Of a DNA stretch of 64,000 bases, positions 17,680 to 27,089 are shown in pieces. The notes below the pieces were generated by a model, which saw nothing but the letters and a program-made list of their open reading frames with translations, did not search any database and was not told where the DNA came from. Position numbers and translations under genes: made by a program. Each line of letters opens with the position of its first letter. The first letter of the stretch is position 1. Origin of the DNA: Tritonibacter multivorans (GTDB taxonomy: Bacteria; Pseudomonadota; Alphaproteobacteria; Rhodobacterales; Rhodobacteraceae); the NCBI RefSeq assembly GCF_001458415.1, contig NZ_CYSD01000014.1:176729-240728 (forward strand), in the 5' to 3' direction.

Positions 17680-17690
17680 AGGCTGGGCCC

Positions 17691-18152
17691 ATGGACAGAT
17701 TCGACGCGCTGATTTTAAACGCCCTTCAGGACAATGCCCGGCTCACCGCAGAGGCGCTGTCGACGACGGTTGGCCTGTCGCCGGATGCCTGTCGCAAGCG
17801 GCTGGCAAAACTGCGCGCCTCTGGGATTATTGAGGCCGAAATCGCCGTATTAGACCCGAAATCCGTGGATCGCGGGCTGTTGCTGATTGTTGAGGTGTCG
17901 CTCCAGAAAGAGCGCCTGAGCGATATTGATGCCTTCAAAGCCCGGATGCGGGCCGCGCCCGAGGTCATGCAGTGTTATTATGTGACGGGGGATGCGGATT
18001 TTGTCCTGATCCTGTCGGCCGCGGATATGACCGATTACGAGGCCTTCACGCGGCGCCATTTCTTTGGCGACGACAATGTGCTGAAGTTTCGCAGCAGCGC
18101 GGTGATGGACCGGGTGAAGGCCGGGTTCGCCCTGCCGGTAGCGCCGCGCTGA
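17691..18152 (+). CDS. Lrp/AsnC-family regulator
   Basis: 153 residues with an AsnC-type helix-turn-helix (RLTAEALSTTVGLSPDACRKRLAKLRASGII) and a RAM domain (VMQCYYVTGDADFVLIL). It is divergent from the PLP-lyase/M24/racemase operon, with paired boxes between. It is therefore the likely local regulator, as AsnC-type DoeX is for ectoine genes. Downstream sequence to 18307 holds an AT-rich promoter for the ABC importer. Confidence 0.9.
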   Translation: MDRFDALILNALQDNARLTAEALSTTVGLSPDACRKRLAKLRASGIIEAEIAVLDPKSVDRGLLLIVEVSLQKERLSDIDAFKARMRAAPEVMQCYYVTGDADFVLILSAADMTDYEAFTRRHFFGDDNVLKFRSSAVMDRVKAGFALPVAPR

Positions 18153-18307
18153 CCCCAGCAAAACAGGCGTTGCAGGGCAGTTTTCAACCAAAACATGTTC
18201 TGCAACATAAATCTGCAATCGTTTTCACACATAGAATTTGCAAAGCGCGGCAATAACAGCTCCATCGCGATCTTTCGCTCGCAATTTCATGTCACTGGAG
18301 ATCTGTT

Positions 18308-19276
18308 ATGAAGTCCTTTCTGACTGCCGCCGCCCTGGCCTGTGTTGCCACGGCCAGCTTTGCCGACACCCTGACCGTCTATACGTCGCAGCCCAATGCG
18401 GATGCGCAGCGCACGGTTGACGCCTTTATGGCCGCCAATCCGGGCACCGACGTCGAATGGGTGCGCGATGGCACCACCAAGCTGATGGCGCGTCTGCGGG
18501 CCGAGATCGAGGCCGGCAGCCCCCAGCCGGATGTTCTGCTGATTGCCGACACGGTGACGCTGGAAGGCATGGCGCAGGAGGGTCTGCTGACCGCCTATCA
18601 ATCGCCAGAAGCCGCCGCCTATGACCCAGCGCTGTACAGTGCGGATGGCTATTACCATTCGACCAAGCTGATCACGACGGGCATCGTCTACAACACCGGC
18701 GTAGAGACCGCGCCTGTCTCATGGGCCGATCTGAAAGATGCGGCGCTGAAAGGTCAGATCGCCATGCCGTCGCCGCTCTACTCTGGTGCGGCGCTGATCC
18801 ATCTGGCGACCCTGACCGGCGACAAGGATCTGGGCTGGGATTATTATAACCAGCTGGCCAGCAATGATGCCCGGGCCAAAGGCGGCAATGGCGGCACCTT
18901 CAAAGCCGTGGCCGCGGGCGAGAAGCCCTATGGCATGGTTGTGGATTTCCTTGCCATCCGCAACAAGGCGCAGGGGTCACCGGTTGAATTTGTCTTCCCC
19001 GAAGAAGGCGTGTCTTATGTGACCGAACCGGTGGCGATCCTGTCCACCGCCAAAAACCTTGAGGCGGCACAGAGCTTTGTTGATTTTGTGCTGAGCCAGC
19101 AAGGCCAGGATCTGGTGCTGGAAATGGGCTATATCCCCGCACGCAATGGCATGGGTGTGCCCGAAGGGTTTCCTGCGCGTGAAGACATCAAGCTGATGGC
19201 CTTTGACCCGGCTGTGGCGCTTCAGAATGCGGAAGCCAACAAAGCCAAATTCGCCGAGATCTTCGGGGCCGAGTAA
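18308..19276 (+). CDS. ABC importer periplasmic binding protein (ferric / phosphonate type)
   Basis: 322 residues. A Sec signal peptide MKSFLTAAALACVATASFA is cleaved before DTLTVYTSQPN. The rest is a class II binding protein of the Fe(III)/2-aminoethylphosphonate/thiamine group (SBP_bac family), with the DGTTKLMARLRAE and ADTVTLEGM stretches. Gene order binding protein, fused permease, ATPase with 1-bp and 13-bp overlaps shows one operon. The cargo could be ferric iron, a phosphonate or a related small anion; sequence alone does not decide. Confidence 0.85.
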   Translation: MKSFLTAAALACVATASFADTLTVYTSQPNADAQRTVDAFMAANPGTDVEWVRDGTTKLMARLRAEIEAGSPQPDVLLIADTVTLEGMAQEGLLTAYQSPEAAAYDPALYSADGYYHSTKLITTGIVYNTGVETAPVSWADLKDAALKGQIAMPSPLYSGAALIHLATLTGDKDLGWDYYNQLASNDARAKGGNGGTFKAVAAGEKPYGMVVDFLAIRNKAQGSPVEFVFPEEGVSYVTEPVAILSTAKNLEAAQSFVDFVLSQQGQDLVLEMGYIPARNGMGVPEGFPAREDIKLMAFDPAVALQNAEANKAKFAEIFGAE

Positions 19277-20979
19277 TGCAATCCGGCATAAGATTTGGCG
19301 GCAGCCGGTCCGAGGACCGGCTGCTTGCGTGTGTTCTGTTGATTGCCATCGCAGTGACGCTGACCCCGGTCCTGCGGCTGTTTGTCGAAGGCATCACGGT
19401 GGGGGATCAGCTGAGCCTGGGCCGGATCACGGATGTTCTGTCGAAACCTTCGACCCACAGCGCATTGCGGCACTCGCTGTTCACCGCTGGGCTGGGCACT
19501 CTGGTTTCGCTGGTGATCGGCGGTGGCTTTGCTTTTCTGGTGGCGTTGACGGATCTGCGCGGCAAGGGGGCGCTGGTGTTCTGTCTGATGATCCCGATGA
19601 TGATCCCGCCACAGATCACCGCCCTGTCGTGGACCCAGATTATGGGGCCCTCTTCGGTGCTGCTCCGGACGCTGGGGATGGCGCCGCCATTGGGCGCGCC
19701 GCAGCCGCTTTATTCTGCGGGTGGGATTATTCTGCTTTTGGGGGTGCAGCATACATCGATTGTGTTTCTGACCCTGCGCGCCAATCTGCGGGCGATCCCG
19801 CAGGACGTGGTCGAAGCTGCGCGGATCAGTGGCGTGCGCGGCTTGCGCCTGTGGTGGCAGATTGTTTTGCCGCTGTGTCTGCCCGGGCTGATGGCGGGCA
19901 TCGCGATCACCTTTGTCACCGCGCTGGGGAATTTTGGCATTCCGGCGATGCTGGGCATTCCGGCGGGCTATTCGACGTTGCCGACCCTGATCTATCAAAA
20001 GCTTGCCGGGCTGGGGCCTGCGGTTCTGGGTGAGGTTGCGGTGCTGGCGATGCTGATTGGCGCGGTGGCCATTCTGGGCATTGTGCTGCAACGGATCTGT
20101 CAAGCGCGCCAGGTGGTGCATCTGGTGGGGGCTGTGTCCCGGCCGCTGGAAATACCGCTGGGGCGGTTGCGTCTGCCGGTCGAGGTCGGGCTGTGGCTGA
20201 CGGTGACGGCCATTTTGGTGCTGCCCTTGCTGGGGCTATTGGCGACCTCTTTGGTGCCTGCTTATGGCGTTCCGCTGCGGCCTGATACGGTCACGCTAGC
20301 CTCCTGGCAGGAGGCGCTGTTTCGCCAGCCGATGACGGCGCGGGCGTTTCAGAACTCTTTCCTGTTGTCGATTGGGGCGGCGGCTGTGCTGATGGCCATT
20401 TGCGTGCCGTTGGCTTGGTTGATGGACCGGCATCCCACGCGATTGGCGCGGCTGTTCGACAGTCTGGTGGACCTGCCTTACGCGCTGCCCGGTGTCGTGC
20501 TGGCGATTGCCATGATCCTGCTGCTGATCAAGCTGCCCTTCACCGAGGCGACGCTCTATGGGACGATCTGGATTATCTTTTTGGCCTATCTCGCGCGGTT
20601 TCTCGCGGTGATGTTCCGGCCCATTCAAGCCAGCCTCCGGCAGCTGGACCCGGCCATGAACGAGGCCGCGCAGTCGGTCGGGGCGACCCTGTTCCAGCGG
20701 GTGCGAACGATCATCCTGCCACTGTCTGCCCCCTCTGCCGCCGCGGGTGCGATCCTTGTGTTTCTGACCGCGTTTAACGAGCTGACCGTGTCGGCGTTGC
20801 TGTGGTCCTCCGGGACCGAGACGCTGGGCGTGGTGATTTTCAACCTTGATGACAGCGGTGAAACGGTCATGGCTTCGGCTTTGGCGATGTCCATTGTGCT
20901 GGTGGTTGTTGCGCTGATGGCGGCTGTGCAGCTGTCCGCCCGCCGCCTGCCGAAAGGAGTTGTCCCATGGCAGACCTGA
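19276..20979 (+). CDS. ABC importer permease, two fused membrane halves (FbpB/AfuB-like)
   Basis: 567 residues with about twelve transmembrane helices in two BPD_transp_1 halves. Each carries an EAA loop: VEAARISGVRGLRLWWQIVLPLCLPG in the first, NEAAQSVGATLFQRVRTIILPLSAP in the second. Such fused permeases are normal in ferric and phosphonate importers. The ATG overlaps the preceding stop (TAATG), so translation is coupled. Confidence 0.9.
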   Translation: MQSGIRFGGSRSEDRLLACVLLIAIAVTLTPVLRLFVEGITVGDQLSLGRITDVLSKPSTHSALRHSLFTAGLGTLVSLVIGGGFAFLVALTDLRGKGALVFCLMIPMMIPPQITALSWTQIMGPSSVLLRTLGMAPPLGAPQPLYSAGGIILLLGVQHTSIVFLTLRANLRAIPQDVVEAARISGVRGLRLWWQIVLPLCLPGLMAGIAITFVTALGNFGIPAMLGIPAGYSTLPTLIYQKLAGLGPAVLGEVAVLAMLIGAVAILGIVLQRICQARQVVHLVGAVSRPLEIPLGRLRLPVEVGLWLTVTAILVLPLLGLLATSLVPAYGVPLRPDTVTLASWQEALFRQPMTARAFQNSFLLSIGAAAVLMAICVPLAWLMDRHPTRLARLFDSLVDLPYALPGVVLAIAMILLLIKLPFTEATLYGTIWIIFLAYLARFLAVMFRPIQASLRQLDPAMNEAAQSVGATLFQRVRTIILPLSAPSAAAGAILVFLTAFNELTVSALLWSSGTETLGVVIFNLDDSGETVMASALAMSIVLVVVALMAAVQLSARRLPKGVVPWQT

Positions 20980-22010
20980 GCCTCAGTTCGGTTGAAAAAC
21001 ACTTTGGTGGCACCCCTGCCCTGCGGTCGATCACCACCCGGATCACGGATGGTGAATTTGTCGCCCTGCTGGGTCCCTCGGGCTGCGGTAAATCCACGTT
21101 GTTGCGGTTGCTGGCCGGGTTTGAAACGCCGACGCGCGGTGCGATTTCCATCGGCGCACAAGAGGTCGCAAATGCGGCGACGGGCCAATCTGTGCCGCCC
21201 GAAGCGCGCAATATTGGTTTTGTCTTTCAATCCTATGCGCTGTGGCCGCATATGACGGTCTGGCGCAATGTGTCCTATCCGCTCGAGGTGCGGGGCCTGT
21301 CAAAGCAAGCGCGCGCGGAACAGACCGCCCGCGCGCTGGAGGCGACAGGCCTGACCGGGTTTGAGGCGCGGATGCCTTCGGATTTGTCCGGCGGGCAGCG
21401 CCAGCGCGTGGCCCTTGCACGTTGTCTTGTATCGGACCCGCAAGCGGTGCTGTTGGACGAACCGCTGGCCAACCTCGATGTGGCGCTGCGGGCGGCCATG
21501 CAAGAGGTTTTTTTGGATTTTCACGCCCGAACTCAGGCAACCATGATCTATGTCACCCATGATCAGGCCGAGGCCATGGCCATGGCGGATCGCATTGCGG
21601 TGATGGATCAGGGTCAGATTGCCCAGTTCGACACCCCGCAAGCGCTCTACGCCCGTCCCCGCAGCCGGTTTGTGGCCGGGTTTGTTGGCGAAGGCACCGT
21701 GTTGCCGCTGGATGGCGTGCGGCAGGACAAGGACGGGCTGGTTGCGCAGCTCAACGGTGCGTCGTTTGCGGTGGCGGCGGACACCGCACAGCCTGACCAC
21801 ATCTGTCTGCGGCCGGAAAACATCGTCCTTGCGGAAACCGGCGACCTGCGCTGCGTGGTGCAGCGCTGCACCTATCTGGGGGGGCGGTATCGGCTGACCC
21901 TGTTGGGACCGCACGGAGAGCAACTGGTCGCAGAAAGCCGGTCGGCCTTCAAAACGGGCGCGCAGCTGGGGGTGTCCCTGCGCATGCCTTGGGCGTTTAA
22001 AGAGACCTGA
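20967..22010 (+). CDS. ABC importer ATPase
   Basis: 347 residues. Walker A GPSGCGKST is near residue 38, the Q-loop is in VFQSYALWPHMTV, the signature is LSGGQRQR and Walker B is AVLLDEPLANLD. A C-terminal TOBE domain follows (HICLRPENIVLA). It overlaps the permease gene by 13 bp and powers the same importer. Confidence 0.92.
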   Translation: MADLSLSSVEKHFGGTPALRSITTRITDGEFVALLGPSGCGKSTLLRLLAGFETPTRGAISIGAQEVANAATGQSVPPEARNIGFVFQSYALWPHMTVWRNVSYPLEVRGLSKQARAEQTARALEATGLTGFEARMPSDLSGGQRQRVALARCLVSDPQAVLLDEPLANLDVALRAAMQEVFLDFHARTQATMIYVTHDQAEAMAMADRIAVMDQGQIAQFDTPQALYARPRSRFVAGFVGEGTVLPLDGVRQDKDGLVAQLNGASFAVAADTAQPDHICLRPENIVLAETGDLRCVVQRCTYLGGRYRLTLLGPHGEQLVAESRSAFKTGAQLGVSLRMPWAFKET

Positions 22011-22030
22011 TCCCGAGGGATGCCTTTGCA

Positions 22031-22054
22031 GGCTCAGGCTCAGGCTCAGATTCA
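22031..22054. repeat. Hexamer microsatellite
   Basis: Three GGCTCA units (22031-22048) and a degenerate fourth sit in the short gap between convergent genes. They run into the stop codon of the LysR gene. Probably neutral slippage. Confidence 0.6.
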
Positions 22055-22951
22055 GGCGCCCGCGTCGCAGATCTGCGGATCCTTGGCGAGGTGGTCAATC
22101 AGGGCCCGCACCCGCGTTGATAGCCGCCGGTTCTGGGGGAAGAGGGCGGCGACAACATAGGGGGCGACGCGGTGTTTGGGGAACAGTTCGATCAGATCCC
22201 CCGACCGCAGCATCTCGGCCACGGTATAGGCCGGGCAGCGGGCAATCGCCACGCCGGCCGCCGCAAGCTGTGCAGCGGCGGCGGGGGCATTTGCGGTCAG
22301 CCGCCCTGTCACCGGCACCGCGATGGTTTCGCCCATCATGTCAAAGCGCCACATGGTGGTGTCGCTCTGGCTGCCATGGCGCACGCATTCATGCGTTGTC
22401 AGCGCGCTGGGATGCGTGGGTCGCCCTGCCCGATCGAGATACGCAGGCGAGGCGCAGACAATCAGCGGCATCGGTCCAAGCTGGCGGATCATGAGCGAAC
22501 TGTCCCGCATCGGGCCGATCCGCACCGCAAGGTCCAGCCCTTCTTCAATGATCGACACCCGCCGGTCAGACAGCTGCAGGTCGATTTCTATTTCAGGGTG
22601 GTCTGCGGCAAAGGTCGCGAGGGACGGCGCAAGCCGCAGGGCACCAAACCCGGTGGGCGCGGAAATTCGGATGACCCCACGCAGCGAGGATTGGGTGTTT
22701 TTGACCGCCTCTTCCAATTCGTCAAACCCATCCAAAAGCGGTTCACACATGGCAAGATAGGTTGCCCCGGCTTCGGTCAGGGACACGCTGCGGGTGGTGC
22801 GATAAAGAAGCTGAACGCCCAGATCCTCTTCCAGATCAGCCACATATTTGCTGACCAGCCGCGCGGATCGCCCCAGCCGCTGCGCGGCCTGGGTGAAAGA
22901 GGTGTTCTTGGCCACCAGCGCAAACGCGCGCATCCGGTCGATCTTGTCCAT
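22052..22951 (-). CDS. LysR-family regulator (CrgA/PA-type)
   Basis: 299 residues. The helix-turn-helix is at ~4-63 (MRAFALVAKNTSFTQAAQRLGRSARLVSKYVADLEEDLGVQLLYRTTRSVSLTEAG). The effector domain begins with the RGVIRISAPTGFGALRLAPSLATF pattern of the CrgA-like group. It is divergent from a GST gene 114 bp away, which is its most likely target. The inducer is unknown. Confidence 0.9.
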   Translation of the reverse strand: MDKIDRMRAFALVAKNTSFTQAAQRLGRSARLVSKYVADLEEDLGVQLLYRTTRSVSLTEAGATYLAMCEPLLDGFDELEEAVKNTQSSLRGVIRISAPTGFGALRLAPSLATFAADHPEIEIDLQLSDRRVSIIEEGLDLAVRIGPMRDSSLMIRQLGPMPLIVCASPAYLDRAGRPTHPSALTTHECVRHGSQSDTTMWRFDMMGETIAVPVTGRLTANAPAAAAQLAAAGVAIARCPAYTVAEMLRSGDLIELFPKHRVAPYVVAALFPQNRRLSTRVRALIDHLAKDPQICDAGA

Positions 22952-23065
22952 GCTGATTGCGCCCCCTTAGGGCCTAATGTTTCCCAAAAGGTGGCAATTA
23001 TCGCGCGCCACTGCAAGGCGTATCTGTGTCCCAGCACGAAACTTGAACATGACAGGAGCAAACAG

Positions 23066-23686
23066 ATGTCCAACGCAGTCCGCCTTTATGACTTCCCCAA
23101 ATCCGGCCACGCCCATCGCGTGACCGTTTTTGCAAAGCTTGCAGGCATTGCCCATGAAACCGTCTTTGTCGATCTGGCGGCGGGTGAACATAAGACCCCG
23201 ACGTTTTTGGAAATGAACCCCAACGGGCAGGTGCCGGTCTTGGAAGATGGCGATGTTTTTGTGTCCGATTCCAACGCGATCCTTGTCTATCTGACCCGGA
23301 AATACGCGCCCGACTGGATGCCCGGCGACGCCGTGGGCGAGGCCGAGGTGCAGCGCTGGCTGACCCTGGCGGCGGGTGAAATCGCCTTTGGCACCGCAGC
23401 GGCGCGGTTGATCACCGTCTTTGGCGCGGATCGCGATGCCGCGTTTGCGGCCGCAACCGGGGCCAAAGCGCTGGAGAAACTGGAGCGCGGCCTGGAAGGC
23501 AGCGACTGGCTGGTGGGCACCCGCCCCACGATCGCCGATGTTGCCGCCTATTCCTATACCGCCCATGCGCCAGAGGGGAACATCTCGCTTGATCCCTACC
23601 CGAATGTGCGGGCCTGGATTGCGCGGTTTGAAGCGCTGGATGGGTTTGAACCCATGCCTGCCACCAAGGTCGGCCTTTCGGCCTAA
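23066..23686 (+). CDS. Glutathione S-transferase
   Basis: 206 residues. The N-terminal thioredoxin-like domain has KSGHAHRVTVFAKLAG, NPNGQVPVLEDGD with the cis-Pro, and SDSNAILVYL for glutathione binding. The C-terminal helical domain has RPTIADVAAYSYTAHAPEGNISL. A detoxification role under control of the divergent LysR is likely; the substrate is unknown. The ATG follows CAGGAG. A strong terminator follows. Confidence 0.9.
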   Translation: MSNAVRLYDFPKSGHAHRVTVFAKLAGIAHETVFVDLAAGEHKTPTFLEMNPNGQVPVLEDGDVFVSDSNAILVYLTRKYAPDWMPGDAVGEAEVQRWLTLAAGEIAFGTAAARLITVFGADRDAAFAAATGAKALEKLERGLEGSDWLVGTRPTIADVAAYSYTAHAPEGNISLDPYPNVRAWIARFEALDGFEPMPATKVGLSA

Positions 23687-23694
23687 ACGCGCAT

Positions 23695-23730
23695 CCGGAG
23701 CCGCGGTTGCGCGGCTCCGGGTTCTTGTTT
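23695..23730 (+). terminator. Terminator hairpin after GST
   Basis: CCGGAGCCGC (23695-23704) and GCGGCTCCGG (23711-23720) form a perfect 10-bp stem with a 6-nt loop, followed by GTTCTTGTTT. It ends just before the start of the next gene. Confidence 0.8.
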
Positions 23731-23752
23731 CACCGGTATGAGGATCAAAACG

Positions 23753-25375
23753 ATGCTGGACAAAGACACCCCGTTTCATCCGGGCGAGCTGGCCGCGCAG
23801 GCGCGGGCTGGGGCCGGAGACATCGCCCTGCGCGCGGCCCCGTTTATTCGCGACTTTATGCCGGACCAGCATCGCACCTTTTATGAGGCACAGCCGTTCT
23901 TTGTGGCAGCGGCCAGCGACGACGAGGGCCGCGTGTGGACGACGATTGTTGAGGGCCCGGATGGGTTTGTCCAGTCGCCCGACACGCGAACCCTGGAGGT
24001 GCAGACCCAGATGGACGCCAGTGATCCGCTGGCAGCGCCGCTGCAGTCGGGCACCGATATTGGCCTCATTGGGATTGAGCTTGCCACCCGGCGCCGCAAT
24101 CGTCTGAGCGGCCGCACGCGGCGCAGTGAAACGGGGTTTGTCATCGACATCCGCCAGAGCTTTGGCAACTGTCCGCAGTATATCAGCGAACGAAACTGGC
24201 GGCGCGTGGACCGCACCCAACCGGCAGACGCGCGGCACGCGCAGGCCCTTGACCCGGAGCAGGTCGCCCGGATCGCGGCGGCGGATACGATGTTCATCGG
24301 ATCCGGTCAGCGCCGCCGGGAAGAGGCGGCCTCGAACGGGTTTGATGCCTCGCATCGGGGCGGCGCGCCGGGCTTTGTGCGCGTGCTGAGCCCCACGCGC
24401 CTGCGCATCCCCGATTACGCGGGCAATAATTTCTTCAATACGATTGGCAACCTGATGGAGGATCCGCGCATAGGACTGCTGTTTGTGGATTTTACAACCG
24501 GCGGGCTGCTGCACCTGAGCGGGCGGGCGACGATCGATTGGACGCCGGACGCAGCGGACGACAGCGCAGCGCTGCGGGTGATCGAGGTCGCGGTGGAGGC
24601 GGTGATCGACCGCCCCATGGCCCTGTCGCTGCGATGGGATAGCGCTGCGGACGCGGCCCAGAAATTTGTGGTCACCAATAAGGTCAAAGAGGCAGAGGAC
24701 ATCACATCCTTCGTCCTGACCCCGGCGGATGGGCGCGGGCCGGCGCCGTTTGCAGCCGGGCAGCATTTGCCGGTCATTCTGGATGTTCCGGGGCAGGCCA
24801 ATAAGGTGCAGCGGAGCTATTCGCTGTCAGGTCCCCCCGCAGCCCCCACCTACAGGATCACGGTCAAACGCGATCCCAATGGCATCGCGTCGCGTTTTTT
24901 GCACGATACAATCGAGGTCGGGGATGTGATTACTGCCAACCCACCCGCCGGGGATTTTGGACTGCCCAGTGGCGACGGTCCTTTGGTTCTGGTCAGCGCC
25001 GGTGTGGGCCTCACCCCGCTGCTGGCGATGCTGCATCACGTTGCGGCGTCAGGGCGCAACCGAAAGGTCTGGTTTATGCATGGGGCGCGAAACGGACGCC
25101 ATCATGCCTTGCAGCACGAGGTGGCGCGTCTGGTTGCCGCAGCCCCGCAAGTCCAGGCGCGCCTGTTTTACTCTGCGCCAGACGCCGCAGACCGGACCCG
25201 CAATCTATTCGATGCCGAGGGCCGCATCACCGCGCGGGATCTTCTGGCGCTGAAGGCGGGCCCCAAGGCGCAATTTGTGCTGTGTGGCCCATCCGGGTTC
25301 GTCGCAGATCTGCAATCGGGCCTTGAGGCAGGCGGGGTGCCAGCTGGCCAGATCCAGTTTGAAACCTTTGGCTAA
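23753..25375 (+). CDS. PNPOx-like / FAD-NAD(P)H oxidoreductase fusion without ferredoxin domain
   Basis: About 540 residues. The N-terminal half is a pyridoxamine-phosphate-oxidase-like split-barrel domain (NCPQYISERNW, GNNFFNTIGNLMEDPRIGLLFVDF). The C-terminal half is a ferredoxin-NADP-reductase-like module with the RSYSLSG flavin motif, SAGVGLTPLLAMLHH nucleotide loop and CGPSGF. The protein stops at IQFETFG, exactly where relatives continue into a plant-type 2Fe-2S domain. I chose the ATG at 23753 because GAGG lies 9 nt upstream; 23738 is possible. Electron partner and substrate are unknown. Confidence 0.8.
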   Translation: MLDKDTPFHPGELAAQARAGAGDIALRAAPFIRDFMPDQHRTFYEAQPFFVAAASDDEGRVWTTIVEGPDGFVQSPDTRTLEVQTQMDASDPLAAPLQSGTDIGLIGIELATRRRNRLSGRTRRSETGFVIDIRQSFGNCPQYISERNWRRVDRTQPADARHAQALDPEQVARIAAADTMFIGSGQRRREEAASNGFDASHRGGAPGFVRVLSPTRLRIPDYAGNNFFNTIGNLMEDPRIGLLFVDFTTGGLLHLSGRATIDWTPDAADDSAALRVIEVAVEAVIDRPMALSLRWDSAADAAQKFVVTNKVKEAEDITSFVLTPADGRGPAPFAAGQHLPVILDVPGQANKVQRSYSLSGPPAAPTYRITVKRDPNGIASRFLHDTIEVGDVITANPPAGDFGLPSGDGPLVLVSAGVGLTPLLAMLHHVAASGRNRKVWFMHGARNGRHHALQHEVARLVAAAPQVQARLFYSAPDAADRTRNLFDAEGRITARDLLALKAGPKAQFVLCGPSGFVADLQSGLEAGGVPAGQIQFETFG

Positions 25376-25393
25376 GCGCCGGGGCCGATGGCG

Positions 25394-25717
25394 TCAGTGC
25401 GACAGCATCCATGGCCGTTTATTGGCAAAGCTTTTGGCCCCGTCCGCGCTTTTGGTTTCGCGGCGGCGGGTGATTTTCTGACCTTTCATCCGAGGGTCCA
25501 CATCGCGGCTGAATTTGGGACTATGGGAGGCGCGTTCGTTCACGGAATGCGCGGACCGGCGACCGCTGTCCAACCGTGACAGCTGTGGGGCGGCGACGGT
25601 GATGCGCGGGCTGGCGGTGCCACAGATCGGGCAGCCACAGGGCGCGTCCGAGGTCGCCATGCGCCCCATGGATTGGAACGGGCCACAGTCGGGGCAGGAA
25701 TATTCATAAATCGGCAT
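25394..25717 (-). CDS. fmdB: FmdB-family zinc ribbon protein
   Basis: 107 residues. The first ~45 form the FmdB zinc ribbon (MPIYEYSCPDCGPF...CGCPICGTASP), with paired Cys-x2-Cys knuckles. The rest is basic and unstructured. The start at 25717 follows AAGGA. In Methylophilus the fmdB gene lies next to formamidase and was proposed as a regulator of the amide genes. Here it directly follows formamidase in the same direction, 53 bp away. Confidence 0.86.
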   Translation of the reverse strand: MPIYEYSCPDCGPFQSMGRMATSDAPCGCPICGTASPRITVAAPQLSRLDSGRRSAHSVNERASHSPKFSRDVDPRMKGQKITRRRETKSADGAKSFANKRPWMLSH

Positions 25718-25770
25718 TTCTGATCCTTCTTGAAAAAAGGCGGCACCGGAAAGGCGCCGCCAGAGCGGAC

Positions 25771-27051
25771 TCACAAATCGGGAGCCACAGGAACATTCAC
25801 AGAGCCATCAAGGAACTTGGTCGGACCATCCGCACCCGGCATCATGTCAAATTCAAAGATGTCGGTCGGCAGCCAGAGCGTTGCACAGGCGTTGGGATAA
25901 TCGACAATGCCTGACACGTGACCCTGCACCGGCGCGGTGCCCAAGATCGCCAGCGCCTGTTCGCGCGAATAGCCGAATTTGGTCATATATTCGATCGCGT
26001 TCAGACAAGCTTGGCGGTAGGCTTCGGTCATGTCGACGTAATGCTGGTTGTCATCCTCATCGACGGAGATGCCTTCAAAGATCAGGTAGTCGTCGTATTT
26101 CGGCGTGATCGGGGAGGGTTTGAACATCGGGTTTTTGACCCCATATTTCGCAATCCCGTCCTTGATGATGCTGACCTTGACGTGCAGCCAGCTGGCCATC
26201 TCGATCCCACCGCAGAAGGTAATTTCGCCATCGCCCTGGCTGAAGTGGGTGTCGCCCATCGAAAGACCACCACCTTCGACATAGACCGGGAAGTAACAGA
26301 CCGATCCACGGCTCAGGTCTTTGATGTCGCAGTTGCCGCCGTTCTCGCGCGGCGGCAGGGTGCGGGCCGCTTCGGCTGCGGCGGCTGCGCGGGCGTCCCC
26401 GGTCATCTTGCCCATATGGGCGGCCTGCGTATTGGGCAGCTCTGCCAACGCAGGCACGCGGGTTGGGTTGGTGTCAAACAGCGCCTTTTCGCGGGTGTTC
26501 CAGGCATCCAGCATTTTGCGGTCGGGCAGCGTGCCAATCAGACCGGGGTGGATCAGGCCGGCATAGCGCACACCGGGGACGTGACGCGAGGTGGTGAACA
26601 TGCCCTGGAAATCCCAGATGGATTTCTGCGCCGTGGGGAATTGTTCCTGCAGGAAGCCGCCACCGTTGTTCTTGGAGAACACACCGTTGAAGCCCCATTG
26701 GCTGCGGTTGAGCGGCCCGACGTCCAGCAGTTCCACCACCAGAAGGTCGCCCGGCTGCGCGCCGCGCACCCCGATGGGGCCGGACAGATAATGCACCTGC
26801 GGCAGTTCCACATCGCGCACATCAGAGGCATCGTCATTGTTGGAGATCTGGCTGCCGGTCCAGTCATAGGCCTCGACGATGAAGTCATCGCCCGGATCCA
26901 CCCATTCCACCATCGGGATATCCGGGTGCCAGCGGTTGTGGATTTTCTCGTTGGTGTGCGGGCTTTCGTCCAGGTTTACCCGGATCAGCGTGTCGGCGGA
27001 ATAGGTCGCCTCGGGGGCGGGATCCGCAGGGGTGTGAAGCGTATCTGGCAT
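25771..27051 (-). CDS. fmdA: Formamidase / short-chain amidase
   Basis: 426 residues of the FmdA/AmdA acetamidase-formamidase family. Motifs include NEKIHNRWHPDIP, VEWVDPGDDF, RYAGLIHPGLIGTLP, NGGNCDIKDL and SMGDTHFSQGDGE. It hydrolyses formamide to formate and ammonia, giving nitrogen. It is downstream of a UrtABCDE-type importer in the same direction, matching the Methylophilus fmd arrangement. AAGGAGG precedes the ATG. Confidence 0.94.
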   Translation of the reverse strand: MPDTLHTPADPAPEATYSADTLIRVNLDESPHTNEKIHNRWHPDIPMVEWVDPGDDFIVEAYDWTGSQISNNDDASDVRDVELPQVHYLSGPIGVRGAQPGDLLVVELLDVGPLNRSQWGFNGVFSKNNGGGFLQEQFPTAQKSIWDFQGMFTTSRHVPGVRYAGLIHPGLIGTLPDRKMLDAWNTREKALFDTNPTRVPALAELPNTQAAHMGKMTGDARAAAAAEAARTLPPRENGGNCDIKDLSRGSVCYFPVYVEGGGLSMGDTHFSQGDGEITFCGGIEMASWLHVKVSIIKDGIAKYGVKNPMFKPSPITPKYDDYLIFEGISVDEDDNQHYVDMTEAYRQACLNAIEYMTKFGYSREQALAILGTAPVQGHVSGIVDYPNACATLWLPTDIFEFDMMPGADGPTKFLDGSVNVPVAPDL

Positions 27052-27089
27052 GGAAATATCCTCCTTGTTGGTTTGCTTCTTGATCGGAA

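Noticed and set aside
19276..20979. Fused double permease as a novel fusion
   Set aside because: Two-half permeases are the normal form in ferric and phosphonate importers.
22967..24766. 599-codon open frame on the minus strand
   Set aside because: Antisense to GST and the PNPOx fusion, Arg/His/Gly-rich with no recognisable motif.
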